From Eurosta solidaginis (Eukaryota; Arthropoda; Insecta; Diptera; Tephritidae), in the NCBI RefSeq assembly GCF_040869045.1, contig NC_090319.1, positions 264,446,897-264,510,896 on the forward strand: a stretch of 64,000 nt of DNA. The letters are read 5' to 3'. The notes under the pieces are model-generated. The model was given only the letters and a program-made list of their open reading frames with translations, did not search any database and was not told the origin of the DNA. Positions 32,334 to 43,303 of the stretch are shown here, in pieces (within the stretch, counting starts at the first letter, position 1; the number at the start of each line of letters is the position of its first letter). The position numbers were made by a program, and so were the translations under genes.

Positions 32334-33609
32334 ATAAAACAAAGTCGCTTTTTCTGTCCCTATGTCCCTTTGAATGCTTAAACCTTTAAGCCGGAGTCAT
32401 TGGTGCCATATGTCGTATCGCTGTATCCGTATCCCTAACGTAATCAGCTGTTTATCGTTACGACGGTAAACCAAAACCCAATTGGTTGGCTACGATACGG
32501 TTACGACCTTAGCGGCACCAATAATCGATTGCATTGATTTTCATAAGGTTGGTTGTTAAAAGGTTACCGATAAAGCACCAATGTCTCCAGCTTTAAAAAT
32601 ACGCAACGGATTTTGATGCGCTTTTTTTAATAGATAAAGAGTGATTGAAGAGGAAGTAACGGATGAACATATTTGGCTGAAAATTGGTGGAGGGCTAGCT
32701 TAGAACCAGGAGACAGACATAGGCTAATTTTTATCCCGTTCTGGATAGGGTCTTGAGATCAAAACGTGGACCTGGGTAATCTGGGATATGTTTGTACAAT
32801 ATGGGTATCGAATGTAAGCTGTTTATGAGTACTTTAATACGGGGTATTTTTCGTACCCGTGTGTAACTAGGGTCTCGAGATATAAGCGAAAACGTGGACG
32901 AGGGTACGCCTAGAATGTGTTTATAGAATATGGATAACGAACGAAAGCTGTTGATGAGTGCTTTAGTACAGGTAGTTTTTATACCTATTTGTGAAGGGTC
33001 TCGAGATATAGACCAAAAAGTGCATCAGGGTGACGCTAGGATGTGTTTTTACATTATGGGTATCAAATTAAAGTTGTTGATGAGTGCTTTAGTACAGAGT
33101 AATTTTTATACCGCTGGGTGACGAGGGTCTCAAGATATGGGCAAAACCTGGACCCGGATACCCCTAGAATGTGTATGTAATATGGATATCAAATGAAAGT
33201 TGTTGCTGAGAGCTTTAAAGTAATTTTCATTGTGATATTCGATTTAGTTGTATTAACCTGGCAAAACTGATAAATGTGCACGCGAAGCCGAAATAAAGAC
33301 ATGAATTAATAATACCCACATAACTATTTACATACGTCCTATTCGATTTGCCTGGTAATAAGGGATGAATAAGAATGGGAAAAACTTTAAAGATGAGAAA
33401 AAACGGAAGGAGAAGGAGACTGAGGAAGAGATAGAGTGAGACGAAAATAGAGATAGATGAAGCGAAAAGATGGAGGGAGGAGTGAATAAAAGGATTAAGA
33501 AAAAGTGAGGAGGGGGAGGGGGGGCAGAGTTAGACGGAAACAGTTTATTAAAATGTATGGAGATAGATCAAATTTAGGGCAGAACAACGTCTGACGGGTC
33601 TGCTAGTAC
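32334..33609 (+). mobile_element. Non-autonomous Helitron-like element with tandem modules
   Basis: The 5' part AGTATAAAACAAAGTCGCTT and the segment ACGCAACGGATTTTGATGCG are widespread landmarks of insect Helitron-type elements. The 3' end ACGTCTGACGGGTCTGCTAG is followed by T, matching a CTAG/T Helitron end. The interior has four ~125-bp modules, each with GGGTCTCGAGATATAG (near 32748, 32870, 32996 and 33125), and a purine-rich 3' part. A MITE interrupts it at 32390. No protein is encoded. Confidence 0.6.
32390..32591. mobile_element. 200-bp MITE nested in the Helitron
   Basis: The ends GCCGGAGTCATTGGTGC and (read inward) GCTGGAGACATTGGTGC form a 17-bp inverted repeat with two mismatches. 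CTTTAA lies on both sides (32384 and 32591), a probable target duplication. Removing it rejoins AAACCTTTAA to AAATACGCAACGG, the expected uninterrupted Helitron sequence. The interior has a second inverted pair around GTCGTATCG and CGATACGG. Confidence 0.7.
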
Positions 33610-33831
33610 GAATATATAATTAAGTTTAGATGGCATCCATACGGAAAAAAGCGATGTAAAGGGGTTTGCTTGACATCCATATTTTTTATTTTAAATAATT
33701 TTAAAATCATTTCAATTAATTGGTGACCATGACAATGGCAACAATGATAAAAGAGACCTAAGCAAAATTGAATATCCACCCTGACTAAAGATATTTTGAG
33801 TTAAAAGCTATATGAAAAGGTTGCGCTAGAT

Positions 33832-34212
33832 CAGTGGTACACGACGCCGGCAGAACTTTTTGTAGCATTATTTGTTTACATTGAGAATTTTGAGCATAGA
33901 ATTTACGCATGAGTTGTTTACTGCTTGAAGTACGACCTAAAATTGTTTAACTTGACTGTAGATTTGACTAGTAAAGTAATGATTTGCGCTCACTCCACAT
34001 TTATTATTCTTCTCTTTCGTTTTGAGCAAATGCTGTAACATCGGACGGGGCTGCTGTTTTTTTTTTTTGTTTTTTTTTTTTTGTGCTGAGGGTCCACAAA
34101 TATGCGTGCATATGCCTTGCCTCGTTGCTCGTTAATCAGCGACCAAGCCGCTACCACTACGATGGTAATACTCTTACCAATACAGTCACATTTTCAATTT
34201 TGGTGATAACTG
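33832..34212. mobile_element. CAGTGGTCACC-family hAT-like MITE, copy 2
   Basis: Begins CAGTGGTACACGACG and ends TTTTGGTGATAACTG. The segment CGCTACCACTACGATGGTAA matches copy 3 (36403-36650) closely. Contains T runs at 34059-34083. Non-coding. Confidence 0.5.
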
Positions 34213-34699
34213 CTTTAATGCAACTTTGCCGCTGCGCTGGCACGACATGTATATGAACGTCGAATAGTTTTCTGAAGCTCTAGAGTTCACCATTTAACTG
34301 TATATGTACATCCACATTTCCCTCAAAACTTTTTATGAACCAGCTGTTAATAAACCAGTTTGCTTACTTACTCATACATTTTTTCGCATTATTCGTTTAG
34401 TTATCGCCATCTCTCGATTTATTGCTAATTTATGTCACAATATATTTCAATTAAGTTATCCACAGCATTTGAAGATTTAAGATTTAAATTGCTAAGTTAC
34501 AGCAAATATTTTTAGCGACACATTAGACGCGGTGCGACTGTGAAGTGTTTTTTTTTTTTAATTAACTCCTACTTAATTTATAAAATAATGCAAAAATATT
34601 TTACATTTGAAAGCTGGTTATAAAATATGCGCATATATTGACGATATATGGGCATATAAATGTACGTTCCTATGTATATGTTTGTATATAATCATAGCG
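34213..34699. other. AT-rich spacer
   Basis: No feature is supported. Confidence 0.3.
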
Positions 34700-35031
34700 A
34701 TATATATAAAAATCACGTATCACTATGTTCGTCCGCGATGGACTCCTAAACTACTGAACCGATTTTGAATTTGTTTTGCACCCCGTGTGTAGTTTGATCT
34801 AACTTGAAATATAGGATAGGTTATATCTCAGTCTATGTTCGCAATATTATTTTATTGCAATTTTTTTTAAATGTTTATACGTAATAATAAAATGTTACGT
34901 ATGCCAGTGGCACTCATATTTTCATGTGGTGCGGATATACTTCCGTGTAATTGCATGGTGTTTAATTATACAACCTGCTTATCAATATAAAATATTATAG
35001 CGAATGATATCAAGTATAGCACATCACCAGG
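34700..35031 (+). mobile_element. Helitron-type 5' fragment
   Basis: TATATATAAAAATCACGTAT, then GTTCGTCCGCGATGGACTCC and TGAACCGATTTTGAATTTG, is a characteristic insect Helitron 5' region. No 3' terminus is found before the next element. Confidence 0.5.
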
Positions 35032-35215
35032 CCCGTCGAGAGGGGGGGGGGGGGGGGATTACCCCCTGACCCGGGGTTTGTGAGTGGACCCGCGATTTAG
35101 AGTCTTTAGTTGTTACATGTGCAATTTTTAAGCCGAATTTCAAACGCAATGAATATCTGCATTTCGTTTTAATATTACAGTGAAGTGCGAAAAATAAAAA
35201 TTTATATATAAAAGG
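35032..35215. mobile_element. hAT-like end with G homopolymer
   Basis: CAGGCCCGTCGAGAG, followed by 16 consecutive G (35042-35057) and ACCCCCTGACCCGGGG, looks like the terminal part of a hAT-type element of the kind that also carries the C14 run at 52528. Only one end is visible. Confidence 0.4.
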
Positions 35216-36063
35216 AAAGGCTAAAATGTGTGTTAGTTTGTCGCCGGTGTTTGAAGAGATGCGTCAATCGATTTTGTTCAAACGTGGACCAGGTTACCCC
35301 TAGAATGAGTTTATAGAATATGGATAACAAATGAAAGCTGTTGATGAGTGCTTTAGTAGAGGGTAATTTTCATACCCCTGGGTGACTAGGGTCTCGAGAT
35401 ATAGGCCAAAATGTGGGCCCGTGAATGCCTAGAGAGTGTTTATACAATATGGATATCAAATGAAAGCTGTTGATGAGTGCTTTAGTACAGAGTAATATAT
35501 TTTACCGCTTGGTGACTAGGGTCTCGAGATATAGGCCAAAACGGGGAACCCGATATCCCTAGAATGTGTGGGTAATATGGATATCAAACGAAAGCTGTTG
35601 CTGAGAGCTCTAAAGTAATTTTCATTGTGATATTCGATTTAGTCGCATCAACCTGGAAAAACTGATAAATATCCATGCGAAGCCGAAACAGAGACATGAA
35701 TTAATAATACCCCTATTAACATACGACCTATTCGATATGCCTGAAACTTGGTATATAAATTTTCCTATATTAGTGTTCCTTTTTGTGATCCTTTTTTCCG
35801 ACCAGAGACGGACTGGGAATGGGATTAGGACTATGACTGGGACTGAGACTCGGAGTGGGACTTGGACTGGGACTGGAACAAAAGATATAGACTAAGAGAG
35901 AGATAGAATGAGACGAAGATGGAGATAGATGAATCGAAAAAGACGGAGGGAGGAGTGAATAAAAGGATTAGGAAAAAGTGAAGAGGGGGGGGCAGAGTTA
36001 GACGGAAAAAGCTTTTTAAAATGTATGCAGGTAGGCTAAATGTAGGGCAGAACAACGTCTGCA
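35216..36063 (+). mobile_element. Helitron-like element, second copy, truncated end
   Basis: Shares with 32745-33600 the ~130-bp modules (GGGTCTCGAGATATAGGCCA at 35389 and 35519), GTGATATTCGATTTAGTCG and the purine-rich 3' block ending GGGCAGAACAACGTCTG, but stops before the GGGTCTGCTAG end. A GGGACTGGGACT-type simple repeat lies at 35810-35878. Confidence 0.6.
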
Positions 36064-36120
36064 TAATTTAATGGAATATATTATTTTGAAAAGATTGTAT
36101 AAAAATTTTTAACGTACATA

Positions 36121-36402
36121 CAGCAGCGATAAAGAAAATAGCCAGGGCAATTCAAATGTGGTCAATTGAATTCTTTTTTCAATTTCCGATCGTTAAACAA
36201 AATCCATAAAATTTGTTATTGAAACTATGCAAACCAATCTCACAAACATTTTCCAAAATACGAGAAAATATTTCGAAAATTCGGAGGAGTAAAAAGCACC
36301 TGATATCTAGATTTGTGTATTGCCCTTGTTAAGAAGGTGTTTCGTTTTGTTTTTATAAAGGAAAGGAAGCGCTCATGCAATAATCAAAGTATGACTTCAA
36401 AG
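36121..36402 (+). mobile_element. CAGCAGCG MITE, truncated copy
   Basis: CAGCAGCGATAAAGAAAATA follows TA, then GCAAACCAATCTCACAAACA typical of the family. The right end is missing and another MITE follows. Confidence 0.5.
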
Positions 36403-36650
36403 CAGAGGTCATCAGCTAGTAAAATGATTATTCCACTCACTTCACATATATTATTATACTTTTTCGTGTAGTAGTCGCTGAGGAAGCGTCGTAGCAACAT
36501 AGAAGTGCGCTGGTGTCTATTTGTGTTCAGAGTTAACAAATATGCGTGGATATGTCGAGTTGCTCATTAATCAACAACTAAGCCACCGCCACCACTACGA
36601 TGGTAATACTCTTACCAACACTGCTACAGCTTCAAGTTTGGTGATCACCG
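36403..36650. mobile_element. CAGTGGTCACC-family MITE, copy 3
   Basis: Begins CAGAGGTCATCAGC and ends TTGGTGATCACCG. Shares GCTCATTAATCAACAACTAA and CCACTACGATGGTAATACTC with copies 2 and 61480. Confidence 0.5.
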
Positions 36651-37412
36651 CTTTAGAGAAAGCAATTGCAATCTTAAAAACAAAATTTGTATGGAAGATG
36701 GCATCAGTTTCACAGAAATCGCAGAAAAATTTATCATTTGTTATTAGCACTGAAATTTTCTTTTCGACTTAAAATTTAATAATTTCCTAATGTATGTAAA
36801 AATTGTGCTTATCCTCTTAACGTGCCTATAAATGCTCAAGCATATCATGAAATTTTCAACTGGTACTAAAATGTACCAAAGACGTCATATATACAACAAA
36901 AAGAAGAAGCCAGCAAAAAATGCTTGGAATATTACAAAAATTACAAAAAAAATCCTAAACAAAAACACAATAAAATGTACTAATTTAACACATTTGCTTG
37001 AAAAAAAAATATGACAAGCAAATATTTTGTGTTATGTGCTAAAATCACGGAAATTGACTTGAATTGTTTTTATGTGTCGGAAATGGCATAGGAAAGCGTA
37101 AAACTGGCGGCTGAAAGCACTAGAAACCAAAAATCAATAGAAATATGTGTACTACTAAAAGCAATGATTTTTATTTAATAACTAAACATAACTACAAATG
37201 CACAAAGAAATTTGACAACCTACACTAAAAAAGAATGTGTTTTATTAACAGCTTTTCGTCGGAAATATGCAAAATATTAGAGCATATGGAAACATTGCAA
37301 ATAAAATTATCACAATACTTCTCTGATGCCATTAATTTTGGGCGCTTGAAACTTTTATGTAGCGGAAAAAAACGATTGAATATTTTTAAAAAATTTATTG
37401 CATATGCATGTG
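36651..37412. other. AT-rich spacer
   Basis: No feature beyond A-rich open frames. Confidence 0.3.
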
Positions 37413-37745
37413 CAGCAACGCACAGAAAAATAGTCGAGGCAGTTTTTTATAAAATTTCGTCAGTTTAATTGTAATTTTTTTATTTTTCATATTAAAAAAA
37501 AAAAAATTATACTGAAAAGTTTAACTGAAACTATGCAAAGCAATATCAAGAACGTAAAAAAAAGCTCGAAAATTCGAGAAAATTTCAGACTTTTTTTAAT
37601 TTCCTGAACTTTTTATGTTAGCAATTAAGTAGCCCAAGCAATTTTAGTGTGACAAAGAACAAGTTATAGGTCTACCAAAATTCGCGTTGATTTTGAAAAA
37701 TTTTTTTCCGACGGGAACGTTGATTCAATACTAATGTAACCAAAA
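37413..37745 (+). mobile_element. CAGCAGCG MITE, truncated copy
   Basis: CAGCAACGCACAGAAAAATA is followed by TAAAATTTCGTCAGTTTAAT and the GCAATTAAGTAGCCCAAGCA block. The right end is absent. Confidence 0.5.
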
Positions 37746-39191
37746 ATGTTAAAGCAAAAATGAAATAAAAAAAAAAAACAGGTTGTGTGTTTGTTTGCTG
37801 TCAACCAGCCCAAACCATCAAACACGCTTGAGATATTCCTTAAGGCTCCATTACTGATACTTAGCATGGACTTGACTTGGCTTGCGAACTGTCACTTACA
37901 GTTCTGTTAAATGAACATTGCATGTTACTGATTACTCAAAACTTAACTTGACTTAGAAGTCTGTTGAATTTTGATTTTCTATGTAAGTTCTAAGTAACGT
38001 TTATATTTTGAGATGACATTTGTTTGTTTCCATTTCATTTTGACATTTTGTCGTACAAATTGTAAAAATATCAGCCATTTGTGATATGTTTGATGAGCTT
38101 AAGGCCACAAAGTAAAACGCAATGTTTGTTTTTGTATACAACTTTTACTTGGTCGATATTACGACATCACTCTGAAACCATCTCCAGAAACCCATAAGTT
38201 TGCTTATTCTTTTATTTAAATTTTTAAGATAGCTGCATGAACATTCAGGGGGAGTGTTGCAGTAAAGTTTTTTTCGAAATGTTAACCAGGGATCGATCAA
38301 TTATAAAAAATCATATTTAAAGATGCAGGAAAAAAGTGGGGCAGGCAGGATAGAGAACTTGACAGAAATGGAGACAGAGAAAAGAAGACAAATCTGGATA
38401 AGGAGCAAAAGACACATATATGGAGAAGCGATTAAATAGAAGAGGAAAAGTGAGAAGGGTAGGAGAAATGTGGAGAGTAGGAGAGAGAAGGTGGCTGAGA
38501 GGGCATGTTAGTTAAGAAATAAATTTATAATATATGTAAGTAATTAAAACTATATCTACTAATAGTTATCCTTTGCATAAAATGACAACATGCTACATTT
38601 TCTAGATAAAGACTCATTCCCAAGGATAATAAAAAAATATGAGCAAAAGTTCCTATGACATCAACTTAATCAAAATCTTCAAGCCTCCTTCACGTTTTGC
38701 TGCTCAGATTAAATTTTTATTTAAATTGCACGCCTTGACGTTAATTAAATCAGCAGCTTCAGCCATCAACTTCCCACTTTCACACAAAAGGATATAATGT
38801 AGACAAACAGCTACACATAGAATATTTAAATGGGTAATATGTACATATGTATGTGTGTGCATATCACTAGATGATATAACGAGCTAATAAAAAAAAAACA
38901 TTATATTTCCATACTCTCTGTTAACTGCAATTGCATGCCAGCTATTTAAGCAAACGCCAGCAGACGCTCTCGCGTCATAAGCAACAAAAAATATCCTGCC
39001 AAGCTAATCCCCGCCCTGTTTTGCATAAAATTCCCATATACTAAGTAAATGTCAACGGTATATATTATGGTAGCGAGCAGGAAAAAGTAATCAATCAAAT
39101 TGTTACCTAAATTGAAATGGCAAAAAGAAAACACAAAACGCTTCGCATATCCCCCAGCTGTGACAATGTGCCAGCCCTAGAGTCCGCCTAC
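37746..39191. other. Spacer with purine-rich tract
   Basis: 38333-38520 is nearly all purine on the plus strand (GAGACAGAGAAAAGAAGACA, GGAGAGTAGGAGAGAGAAGG), with GAGA-factor-like GAGAG motifs. The remainder is unassigned. Confidence 0.35.
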
Positions 39192-39256
39192 CTGCAGCGC
39201 ATCACCACCGCCGCGCGATGACTGCGGGCGCTCCGGATGGACTGGTTTTGTTTCAG
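39192..39256 (-). CDS. Candidate 65-nt internal exon, minus strand
   Basis: On the minus strand TTTTTGGTTAATTTTCAG is a good acceptor before 39256, and CTGCAG/GTAGGC is a good donor after 39192. The exon is GC-rich in an AT-rich setting. The frame needing one upstream base reads ETKPVHPERPQSSRGGGDAL(Q) and ends in phase 0. The frame starting at the first base is also open (LKQNQSIRSARSHRAAVV…). No family is recognised. The splice signals are the best of the minus-strand candidates. Confidence 0.4.
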
Positions 39257-40826
39257 CTGAAAATTAACCAAAAATCGGATTAGAGTCAGAGCAGTTAGGA
39301 CCCGCGGAGATTCGAACAAAGAACAAAGGACGCATTTTTGCAGCGAGGACCTGCAGGGAAAAGGACACGCTTCGCGCGGCGTTTGAATGTGCATATCTAC
39401 ACAACTACAGCACAACATCACACCATCGGCCGAATACAACAACGAAAACTTTCAAAATGCAACTGAGCTCAGAATTAACAACAGATTTCATTAGTTCTTA
39501 GCGCTTTGCTTCTCCATTTTTTTGCTGCTGCTGCAAACCTAGCAATTGTACAAAATGCAGCCACTCAGCATGCCTAGTGCTGCGCAGCAAACAATTAACT
39601 TTTTTGTTCATTTCATGCTATTTTTGTTCTGATTTGTTTTAAAACAAAAAAAAAAATGGTTCAAGCGAAAATTAAAAAAAAAAATCCAAAAACCTATAAA
39701 ACAATAGAGAGTAAAAATTTAGCGAGTTATACAAAGGATAATGCACAATTTTTGTTGTGCACTTCACCTCTAACCAAACTGATTCCGTTTAGGGTTAGGG
39801 AGAAGCCGTTCAAGCATTATTATAATGAAAACTGAGCAATTGGTATCCAGCTGAGCCAAGCATATGCGTAATGCAAGTACGGATAAAGACACACAAATAT
39901 AAAAAGGACGAAAAAGCGGAGAGCGATGCATGAAGGAGTGGCAAATACGTAGGTGTCTCAAAGGCGGTGACGCAGTCAAACGCAAGCACGGTTGGAAATT
40001 ATTTGAGTAAAAAAGTGTTTGCAGAAAAATAATTCTAACCAAAGAAAAATATATTTGTAACTGTGTATGATATTTGGGCATCGAAAGTCCTCGAACCAAT
40101 ATTGATGAAATTTGGTACGAATTAGGGATATAATAACGGGTATAAATTTTCTATATAGCACTCCTGATGGGATAGAGCTAAATTAGCTTTATATTCCAAA
40201 CTATATTTGGTGGAAATAGGGTGTAGGAAGGAGAGTAAAAAAGAGCAGAGAAAAGAGAGAGAAAGAAGAAGGTGAGGAGGAAGTGAATAACGAAGAGCAA
40301 ACTGGTGATTGATTTTAAGGGGAACCTGAAGAAGAAGCAAGAGATAGGGGCGCGAGTGAAGATTACTTTCTGAATGTGGAAAAGTAAATTTTCTGGTACC
40401 AAAACATTGAAAGTTTGGTAGTTTGGATGTCTTTTGTAGTACTATGTGTGTACAAAGAGAACAGTGAAGGAAAATTGTTGCATAGAATTTCCACATAAGA
40501 AGTTTACTGCTTAAAGTGCAGGCGAAACTGATTCACTGCTTACTCATTGAATCTAAGTCGTTGAGCTCACACCACATGTTTGTGAAATCCGATTAAAGAT
40601 TAAATTACCAATATTCTACGAAGTTTTCGCTGCACCTTTGGTCTGTACTTCTGTCTTTGTTACTGAGTAGAAACGGTTAAAGATATTTTTGTAAAATTTG
40701 GCACGCTTACATAAAAAATATCCCGGAATGGTCTCATGGCTATATTCTTTTGAAAAAATGGAGGTTCCCACGCTCTCTGCGAAAAGCTACTAATTATTTA
40801 TATTAAGTCTTCATGTTATATTAAAA
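39257..40826. other. Spacer with purine-rich tract
   Basis: 39260-39430 is moderately GC-rich. On the minus strand it holds the intron side of the candidate exon. 40195-40400 is purine-rich (GAGAAAAGAGAGAGAAAGAA). Long minus-strand frames there are the pyrimidine complement and not evidence of coding. Confidence 0.35.
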
Positions 40827-41763
40827 CAAGTAAGGAAGGCTAAGTTCGGGTGTAACCGAACATTATATACTCCTCTTACAATAAAACTTGATAAGTGAAA
40901 TATCATTGATTCAAAACTATTTTTTGCTAAGTTATAGCTTATTATTCTAGTCTACGACCCTTTTAAACTTGTTTTATATCTAAGTTGCCGTGGTCGTTAA
41001 CCGATCTCGTCCATTTTTACTAGAAATATTTTCTGCCATAAGGAAAATACGTGTACACAATTTCATTACGATATGTTAATTTTTCTTCGAGTTATAGCTC
41101 CCGAAATATAGAATATGGCTTAGTCATAAAAGGGGCGGTGCCACACCCATTTTCAAAAATTTAAGTGTTTTCCAATTTAATGTTATAACTCAATTTAGAA
41201 AACCAAATTCTATTGATATAAAGCTCTTTTTTGCAAAGATATGACTTATTTCATTCGTCCACGATCCTTTTAAAAATCCTTTATATAAAAGTGGGCTTGG
41301 TCCTTAACCGCATTTCTTATAGTAAAGGCAACCATTCTGCCGAATTTCGTTATGATAGGTTTAACAATATTTGATTTATGATTAATAATATTTGTAAAAT
41401 TAATTTTATCACAAGTGGGCGCCCCATTTTAAATTTTTTTTTTCAAATTTTTATCAAGAGTCTCAATATCAGTCCACACGTCAAATTTCAACATTCCAGG
41501 TGTATTATTTACTAAATAATCAATTTTTTTGTGTTTTCAAAAATATTATATATATATATATAAAGTGGGCGCGGTTATCAACCGATTTCGCTCATTTTCA
41601 TTACCAATCTAGTTTGGGTATAGATAAGCTCGTGTGCCAAATTTGGTGAAGATATCTGAATATTTACTCAAGTTATCGTATTAACGGACGGAATGACATG
41701 GCTCAATCAAATTTTTTTCGATAGTGATGATTTTGATTTTTGCAAAGCACGCTGAGTATAAAA
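40827..41763 (+). mobile_element. GTTCGGGTGTAACCGAAC-type repeat, copy D
   Basis: Starts CAAGTAAGGAAGGCTAAGTT, then CGGGTGTAACCGAACATTAT. Ends AAAGCACGCTGAGTATAAAA. Carries GGGGCGGTGCCACACCC and GTGGGCGCGGTTATCAACCG. It is the uninterrupted relative that shows where the hAT MITE entered copy C. Confidence 0.75.
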
Positions 41764-41769
41764 ATTTAA

Positions 41770-42350
41770 TATATGTGGTCACATTTACTCACTTTTGGAA
41801 TTTTAAGCATTTTAGGAAAAATTAGCAGTGTCACCCTGCCCTTCCTTTTCCCGTTTGAAATATTTTATTAAATCGATATTGAACATGTTTCACTTGGACC
41901 ATTGGATATTTGGTTTATGACGTATAGGCACAGTTTCAGGATCATTTCGGGAACATTAGGGATATATATTTGGATTACTTCGTAACAATTTTGGGCATAT
42001 TTCGTTATATTTTCGAATCTGACTTTGAAGTAATTCGATTGCGTTTTTGAGATCATTTGAAGACTATTTTGGAATCGTTTTGGAATAATTACCAAACTGC
42101 CTTTGGTTTAATTTAAGTACATTTAGGTAATATTTTATGGTTCACTGCCAGCTACTTTGAAATAAGTCCAAAATTATAATTTGTAGCATTTTGGGATCGT
42201 CTAGGAATAATTTCACTGCTACTTCGAGATTGTCCGTGGACTATTTCGGCATTGTTTTTTGGTTATCATTTTCCGAATACTTCTTGATCAGTTCCGGAAA
42301 ATTTTAGGAAGAATTTAAGGGCTGATATAAAGTAAAGGTATTTTTTTCGG
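41770..42350 (-). repeat. Degenerate CCGAAAT repeat, minus orientation
   Basis: Recurring ATTTCGGGA, CTTCGTAAC, TTTTGGAATCG and TTTCGGCATT units at irregular 20-30 base spacing, the reverse-orientation counterpart of 1021-1560. Confidence 0.5.
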
Positions 42351-42831
42351 AAATTGTTGTTTTAGCGAATAAGACTCTCCACTATGATTTTGGAGAGTGC
42401 TGTGAAATGCTTCTATCCTTTAATCCCAAATTCGGAGGTGACTCCAGTCGTTATGTAGCAAGTTGTGTTGTAGTCGGGGGGTTTTGCTATTAAATACTTA
42501 ATTTTTTCTTTATTTTCTCTTTATTTAAAAAAAAAAATAAAAAACTTGAAAGATCTGTTATTTACAAACCATTCTTTTTCATATGTTGTTATACTCTGAT
42601 CTATGAACCCATCAAAAACTGTAAAAAAAAACAAATTTTTTTCAAATGAACGTTCAACTCAAAACGATCGAACGCACTTAACTTATTCAAACAAAACTTA
42701 TAAAGAAAATGGCATCAATAGAAATAAAAGCAAAATCCCAATTACACATAAACACACAAAAGTGCCATCAAAACAACAACAACCTTATAATCAAACGTAC
42801 ATATATACGCTTAGTATGCGTCGCAGTTAAC
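42351..42831. other. AT-rich interval
   Basis: A-rich open frames only. On the minus strand it would be the first intron downstream of the candidate signal-peptide exon. Confidence 0.3.
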
Positions 42832-42959
42832 CTCGAACGAACACCCGCAGCGAGCACCGCGGCAGACGCGTCTGCACCGTCGGGCCCAACGTTTATAGAG
42901 TTGCCTTCACTTTTGGCCCAAACCAACAGACATAAAGAGAGACACCCGACGGCAAGCAT
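42832..42959 (-). CDS. Candidate first coding exon with signal peptide, minus strand
   Basis: ATG (42957-42959) opens MLAVGCLSLCLLVWAKSEGN, a short N-region and a hydrophobic core typical of a secretory signal. It continues with SINVGPDGADASAAVLAAGV. A possible donor CGAG/GTTAAC follows 42832. A second, TAT/GTACGT, would extend the exon to 42801 in phase 0. The island is GC-rich, with balanced codons. A plus-strand frame over the same bases is also open but less protein-like. No family is recognised. Confidence 0.35.
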
Positions 42960-43219
42960 CTTGTCTTAAGTATAACTTGAAAAAATTTTGGTTTTTGATT
43001 TTATTTATACATTCAAATGTATAAATTTTTTTTTTTTTTAATAAAATGAAATCATAATGCAGAAAAAATAAATGTTTTGCAGTACAATTGAGCTTTTGCT
43101 TTTTTGCATGCACATATATGTATGTATATACATATGTAAGCACACACACATACACAAATGCACGCTTTGTGTTACTTTTGCGATTTTGGAATTGATTTCT
43201 GTTGTTAAATATTAAATTC

Positions 43220-43303
43220 TTATAAGTCATTTGCACTTGGGTGCGCGCGCCCAATGTGGTGCTCACACGCCGGGATACCTGGCCAACAGCCCAACTGAAT
43301 CAT
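43220..43303 (-). CDS. Possible 27-codon ORF in GC island
   Basis: Minus-strand ATG frame MIQLGCWPGIPACEHHIGRA, with a short tail and stop. A donor-like GGCCAG/GTATCC at 43279 suggests it could instead be part of a 5' UTR exon upstream of the 42959 start. GGGTGCGCGCGCCCAA here is a local palindrome. Confidence 0.15.
   Translation of the reverse strand: MIQLGCWPGIPACEHHIGRAHPSANDL

Noticed and set aside
40122..40496. 124-codon minus-strand frame
   Set aside because: It is the complement of a purine-rich tract; the product is low-complexity Leu/Ser/Phe and shows no motif.
42907..43266. 119-codon minus-strand frame
   Set aside because: Lys/Ile/Tyr-rich AT-driven frame that crosses T homopolymers; the coding-like part of this region is in another frame.
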